Below, one piece after another: positions 5,751 to 8,654 of a stretch of DNA of 8,654 bases; the stretch's first letter is position 1; every line of letters starts with the position of its first letter. Where the stretch lies: the NCBI GenBank assembly GCA_027030435.1, contig JALVEX010000325.1, forward strand, positions 1-8,654, in the 5' to 3' direction. A program made the translations under genes and the position numbers. Origin of the DNA: Paracoccaceae bacterium (GTDB lineage Bacteria; Pseudomonadota; Alphaproteobacteria; Rhodobacterales; Rhodobacteraceae). The notes under the pieces are model-generated. The model worked only from the letters and a program-made list of their open reading frames with translations. It was not told the DNA's origin and searched no databases.

Positions 5751-5778
5751 AGAGGCGCCTCCATTGCGGGGCGCCTTT
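5751..5778 (+). terminator. Probable intrinsic terminator of DUF2147 gene
   Basis: AGGCGCC (5753-5759) pairs with GGCGCCT (5770-5776). The stem can extend outward (A-T, G-T) and inward (T-G, C-G) to about 11 pairs with a 6-nt loop, and is followed by TTTCG. It lies 13 nt beyond the DUF2147 stop codon. The T-run is short. On the minus strand the same stem follows the MBL stop codon by about 33 nt with TCTTCC after it, so it may serve both converging genes. Confidence 0.65.
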
Positions 5779-5810
5779 CGCATCTGCCGGGGCAGGATCG
5801 CGGTTCGGCT

Positions 5811-6608
5811 TCAGGCGCCGAAGGGGATCACCATGCCGTCATGCGCCGGGGTCACGTGATCGGGCGTTTCGCGCATCAGGGTATCGTGATCCATGTCGAT
5901 ATGAAGATTGGTGAGCACGGCGCGCTTTGGCGCGGCGCGGGCGATCCACTCGAGCGCGCGCTCAAGATGCACATGGCTCGGGTGGGGCTTGTAGCGCAGC
6001 GCATCGAGCACCCAGGCGGAGAGCCCCTCAAGGAGCGGCCATGTGCCATCGGGGATCGCCGAAACATCCGGCAGATAGGCGAGATCGCCGATCCTGAAGC
6101 CGAGCGCGCCGATTTCCCCGTGCCGCACGGGCAGCGGAGTGAGGCTCACGGGCCCGCCCGCGCCCTCGATGGTGAAGGGGCCGGCTATCCGGTGCAGATT
6201 GCAGATCGGCGGGTAGTTGGAGCCTTCCGGGGTTTCGAAGGCATAGCCGAAGCGGCGCATGAGATCGCGCGAGGTGGCCTCGTCGGCCCAGACATCCATG
6301 CGCCGGCCGGTATTGAACACGATCATGCGCAGATCGTCGATCCCGTGCATGTGATCGGCGTGGGAATGGGTGTAGGCCACCGCATCCAGTTCGCCCACGC
6401 CGGCATCGAGAAGCTGGGCGCGCATGTCGGGGGTGGTATCGATCAGCACGCGGGTCGTGCCGCCTTCGCCGATGCGTTCGATCAGCATCGAGCAGCGCCG
6501 GCGCCGGTTCTTCGGGTTGGCGGGATCGCAGGCGCCCCAGCGCCCGCCAAGGCGCGGCACGCCGCCCGAGGAGCCGCAGCCGAGGATGGTGGCGCGCATT
6601 TCAGCCAT
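5811..6608 (-). CDS. PhnP-like metallo-beta-lactamase-fold hydrolase
   Basis: A 265-residue MBL-fold metal hydrolase resembling PhnP-type phosphoribosyl cyclic phosphodiesterases. The zinc-site signature THSHADHMHGIDDLR lies at residues 80-94 (H81, H83, D85, H86), with further expected ligands H163, D181 (YLPDVSAI) and H236 (LTNLHIDMDHDTL). The N-terminus ILGCGSSGGVPRLGG and ACDPANPKNRRRR (27-38) are typical of this branch. C28 and C39 are present, but the fuller Cys cluster that binds a structural zinc in E. coli PhnP is not visible. The substrate is not known: there are no phn genes here, so a C-P lyase role is unlikely from context. The start at 6608 overlaps the tatD 3' end by 8 nt; a second in-frame ATG at 6599 is possible and equally family-like. 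It is the last gene of the holB-tatD operon. Confidence 0.92.
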   Translation of the reverse strand: MAEMRATILGCGSSGGVPRLGGRWGACDPANPKNRRRRCSMLIERIGEGGTTRVLIDTTPDMRAQLLDAGVGELDAVAYTHSHADHMHGIDDLRMIVFNTGRRMDVWADEATSRDLMRRFGYAFETPEGSNYPPICNLHRIAGPFTIEGAGGPVSLTPLPVRHGEIGALGFRIGDLAYLPDVSAIPDGTWPLLEGLSAWVLDALRYKPHPSHVHLERALEWIARAAPKRAVLTNLHIDMDHDTLMRETPDHVTPAHDGMVIPFGA

Positions 6609-7449
6609 GGCCCTCGGGGCTCCATGCGGCCGCCTTCCTGAACAGGCGGTTGAAGTTTTCGGTGGTGCGGGCCGCGAACTCCGCCTCGCTCAACCCGAAA
6701 AGCTCGGCTCCGACGCGCGCGGTATGGGCCACGAAGGCCGGCTCGTTGCGCCTGCCGCGCATCGGCGGGGGGGCGAGATAGGGGGCGTCGGTTTCCACGA
6801 GAATGCGCTCAATGGGCGCGGCGGCGAAGATTTCGCGCAAATCCGTGGAGCGGGGGAAGGCGGCGATCCCCGACATGGAGAGGTAGAAGCCGAGATCGAG
6901 CGCGCGGCGCGCGAGATCGGGGCCGGAGGAAAAGCAGTGCATCACGCAATCGAAGGGCGCGCTTTCGTGTTCTTCCCCGAGAATGGCGGCGATATCCTCG
7001 TCCGCATCGCGCGCGTGGATGATGAGCGGCAGCCCGGTGCGGCGCGCGGCTTCGATGTGGATGCGCAGGCTCTCCTTCTGCGCCTCGGCGCTTTCGCGCG
7101 TGTAATGGTAATCGAGCCCCGTTTCCCCGATGCCGACGCATTTGGGATGGCGGGCGATTTCCACCAGCTCCTCCACCGTGGCCATCGGCTCTTCGGCGAC
7201 GCTCATCGGATGGGTGGCGGCGGCGAAGAACACCGGATCATGCGCCTCGGCGATCGCCCGCACGGCGGGCAGATTGCGCAGCTTCGTGCAGATGGTGACC
7301 ATCCGCTTCACCCCGGCCGCTTCGGCGCGCGCGATCACCTCGGGCAGTTCATCGGCGAAATCGGGGAAATCGAGATGGCAATGGCTGTCCACGAGCTGCG
7401 GGCATTCGGGCGCCTTTCCGGCGCTTTCGTGGGATTGTTCTTCCTGCAT
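6601..7449 (-). CDS. tatD: TatD family metal-dependent hydrolase
   Basis: TIM-barrel amidohydrolase-superfamily protein related to TatD/YcfH 3'-5' exonucleases/DNases, cytoplasmic. The metal ligands are all present: H23 and H25 in VDSHCHLD, E109 in GIGETGLDYHY, H145 in PLIIHARD, H171 in MHCFSSG and D221 in VETDAPYLAPPP. Of its 282 residues, the first 17 or so are a polar extension before the barrel; most relatives begin close to the HxH motif. The ATG at 7449 is nevertheless supported by GAGG (7456-7459) with a 6-nt spacer, overlapping the holB stop. It lies 8 nt downstream of holB and overlaps the MBL gene by 8 nt. Because the family includes several paralogues (TatD, YcfH, YjjV), the symbol is used in the broad sense; the holB neighbourhood suggests the YcfH-type member. 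Confidence 0.94.
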   Translation of the reverse strand: MQEEQSHESAGKAPECPQLVDSHCHLDFPDFADELPEVIARAEAAGVKRMVTICTKLRNLPAVRAIAEAHDPVFFAAATHPMSVAEEPMATVEELVEIARHPKCVGIGETGLDYHYTRESAEAQKESLRIHIEAARRTGLPLIIHARDADEDIAAILGEEHESAPFDCVMHCFSSGPDLARRALDLGFYLSMSGIAAFPRSTDLREIFAAAPIERILVETDAPYLAPPPMRGRRNEPAFVAHTARVGAELFGLSEAEFAARTTENFNRLFRKAAAWSPEGHG

Positions 7450-7457
7450 CTCTCACC

Positions 7458-8639
7458 TCAGCGGGCGGCGCTCCGGGCCGCCATTTCCCCGATCCTGAAG
7501 ATCATATCGAGGATGAGGGCGGCGGGGTCAAGGTTCACCGCGCGGCCGTGGCGGGCGCGCGCGCCGAGCTCCTGCTGGAGCGTGGCCCAGCCCCGCCCGG
7601 CGGTGGGCCCGGGGGCGAGGCGGGCCATGAGCGCGGCCTCTTCGCGCGCCGCCTCCACCAGAGGCGGGCCGGCCGCGCCGGTGCGCGCGAGGCGGGCGAG
7701 GAAGAGATCGAAGAGATGCAGCAGAAGATCGAGCCGCTCCGCCCCCGCCTCGCCGCGCCCGGCGGCGCTTTCGGCCAGGGTGAGCGCGCGGGCGCGATCC
7801 GGCCCGGCACGGGGTGAAAAGAGATCGCAGATCTCCTGATAGGCCTCGAGCCCGCCCAGCATCGAGAGGCGGATCGCCGCGCCCACGCTCCCCCCCGCAA
7901 GGGCGGCGAGGGCGGTTTCGCGCCCCGGCTCGATCTCGGCCCCGGCCTGAGAAAGGGCGCGGGCGAGATCATCGGGCGCGAGCGGGTGGCACCTCAGATC
8001 GCGGCAGCGCGAGCGGATCGTCGGCAGGAGGCGCGCGGGCTGGTGGGCAACCAGCAGCAGCACCGCGCCCTCGGGCGGCTCCTCGAGGATCTTCAGGAGC
8101 GCGTTGGCAGCGCTCGGGTTCATCTCGTCGGCGCTGTCGATGATGACGACCCGCCGCCCGCCGTCGGCCGCGCTCATGGCGAAGAAATTCTTCAGCCGGC
8201 GCACCTCGTCCACGGTGATCTGCTGGCGCAGGCGGCCCGTCTTTTCATCGAGCGGGCGGCGCAGGAGGAAAAGGCGCGGCTCGGCGAGGGCGCGCAGGCG
8301 GTGGGCGAGGGGGCTATCGGGATCGGTATCGAGGCTCTCGGGGGCGGCGGGCAGCGATGCGGCGGGGGCGGCATCCGCAAACAGGCCGGCATCCGGTGCG
8401 CCGGTGCCGGCGTCTGGCGGGGCCTCGGAAAGCAGGAAGCGGGCGATCTTCCAGGCGAGCGTGGCCTTGCCGGTGCCGCGCGGCCCGCGGATCAGCCAGG
8501 CGTGATGCAGCCGGCCCGATCGCAGGGCGGAGAGAAAGGCCGCCTCGGCGCTTTCCTGGCCGATCAGCCGGGGGCATTCGCGCGGATGGGGCGCGCCTTC
8601 GAGGCGGTCTGGCTCTGGGGTATCGGGATCGGTGCTCAC
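7458..8639 (-). CDS. holB: DNA polymerase III subunit delta'
   Basis: Clamp-loader subunit that works with DnaX and delta to load the sliding clamp; AAA+ fold. The 393-residue protein shows PRLIGQ...AEAAFLSALRSGRLHHAWL (23-49), Walker A GPRGTGKAT (52-60), a Walker B-like VVIIDSADEMN (164-174), NALLKILEEPP (179-189) and the SRC motif at 210-212. The Walker A loop is intact, unlike the degenerate one of E. coli delta'. The usual zinc-binding cysteines after Walker A are absent; a Pro/Ala/Asp-rich linker (about 72-112) occupies that place. The GTG start at 8639 is fixed by GGAGGG (8652-8647) 7 nt upstream. The same bases contain an overlapping TGA in another frame, suggesting coupling to an upstream gene (tmk is the usual one). 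It leads directly into tatD. Confidence 0.95.
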   Translation of the reverse strand: MSTDPDTPEPDRLEGAPHPRECPRLIGQESAEAAFLSALRSGRLHHAWLIRGPRGTGKATLAWKIARFLLSEAPPDAGTGAPDAGLFADAAPAASLPAAPESLDTDPDSPLAHRLRALAEPRLFLLRRPLDEKTGRLRQQITVDEVRRLKNFFAMSAADGGRRVVIIDSADEMNPSAANALLKILEEPPEGAVLLLVAHQPARLLPTIRSRCRDLRCHPLAPDDLARALSQAGAEIEPGRETALAALAGGSVGAAIRLSMLGGLEAYQEICDLFSPRAGPDRARALTLAESAAGRGEAGAERLDLLLHLFDLFLARLARTGAAGPPLVEAAREEAALMARLAPGPTAGRGWATLQQELGARARHGRAVNLDPAALILDMIFRIGEMAARSAAR

Positions 8640-8646
8640 GCGAGGG

Positions 8647-8652
8647 CCCTCC
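8647..8652 (-). promoter_or_regulatory. holB: Ribosome-binding site deciding the holB GTG start
   Basis: GGAGGG on the minus strand, 7 nt before the GTG at 8639-8637. It supports this GTG over internal ATG codons and keeps the full family-like N-terminus. It would lie inside the 3' end of the upstream gene. Confidence 0.75.
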
Positions 8653-8654
8653 GG

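Noticed and set aside
5198..5764. HisA N-terminal extension to 5764
   Set aside because: Overlaps the DUF2147 gene on the other strand and adds about 190 residues unlike any HisA; simply an open frame upstream of the true start.
6424..7839. 471-codon plus-strand open frame opposite the MBL gene, tatD and holB
   Set aside because: The longest open frame in the window, but it crosses three well-identified minus-strand genes and degenerates into Arg/Ala-rich sequence.

Overview
The window is a compact, clearly high-GC bacterial chromosome segment carrying core housekeeping genes. The protein signatures (HisF with an LDIHATHENR stretch, Pcm with ACGQTISQPS, a Pro/Ala-rich HolB without zinc cysteines) and the gene mix (hisA, hisF, hisE, surE, pcm, tatD, holB) point to an alphaproteobacterium, most likely Rhodobacterales/Rhodobacteraceae. 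This is inferred from family knowledge, not from a search. I see no rRNA, tRNA, CRISPR array, insertion sequence, phage gene or toxin module.

Layout: positions 1-2590 hold a minus-strand block transcribed hisF > hisE > surE > pcm, with pcm running off the left edge. Two plus-strand genes follow: an unrecognised multi-pass membrane protein (2732-3643) and an exported DUF302 protein (3771-4214). A convergent, gene-free 260-bp gap (4215-4474) contains a long imperfect hairpin. hisA lies on the minus strand (4475-5197), and an exported DUF2147 protein diverges from it on the plus strand (5339-5737), ending in a probable intrinsic terminator. The right third is a tight minus-strand operon, holB > tatD > MBL-fold hydrolase (8639 down to 5811). 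It probably begins upstream of the window, because a TGA overlaps the holB GTG start.

How the genes work together: HisE (step 2), HisA (step 4) and HisF (synthase subunit of step 5) belong to histidine biosynthesis, but hisA and hisF are separated by about 1.9 kb containing two opposite-strand genes, so they need separate promoters. SurE and Pcm form a stationary-phase/repair pair with a 4-nt stop-start overlap. HolB is a clamp-loader subunit, TatD a metal-dependent nuclease-type hydrolase, and the third gene a PhnP-like MBL phosphodiesterase.

The region is mostly ordinary. The parts worth a second look are the membrane protein of unknown family, the nested inverted repeats in the hisF/membrane-protein divergent region, and the structured convergent gap beside hisA. 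I found no convincing evidence of a wholly new multi-gene system.
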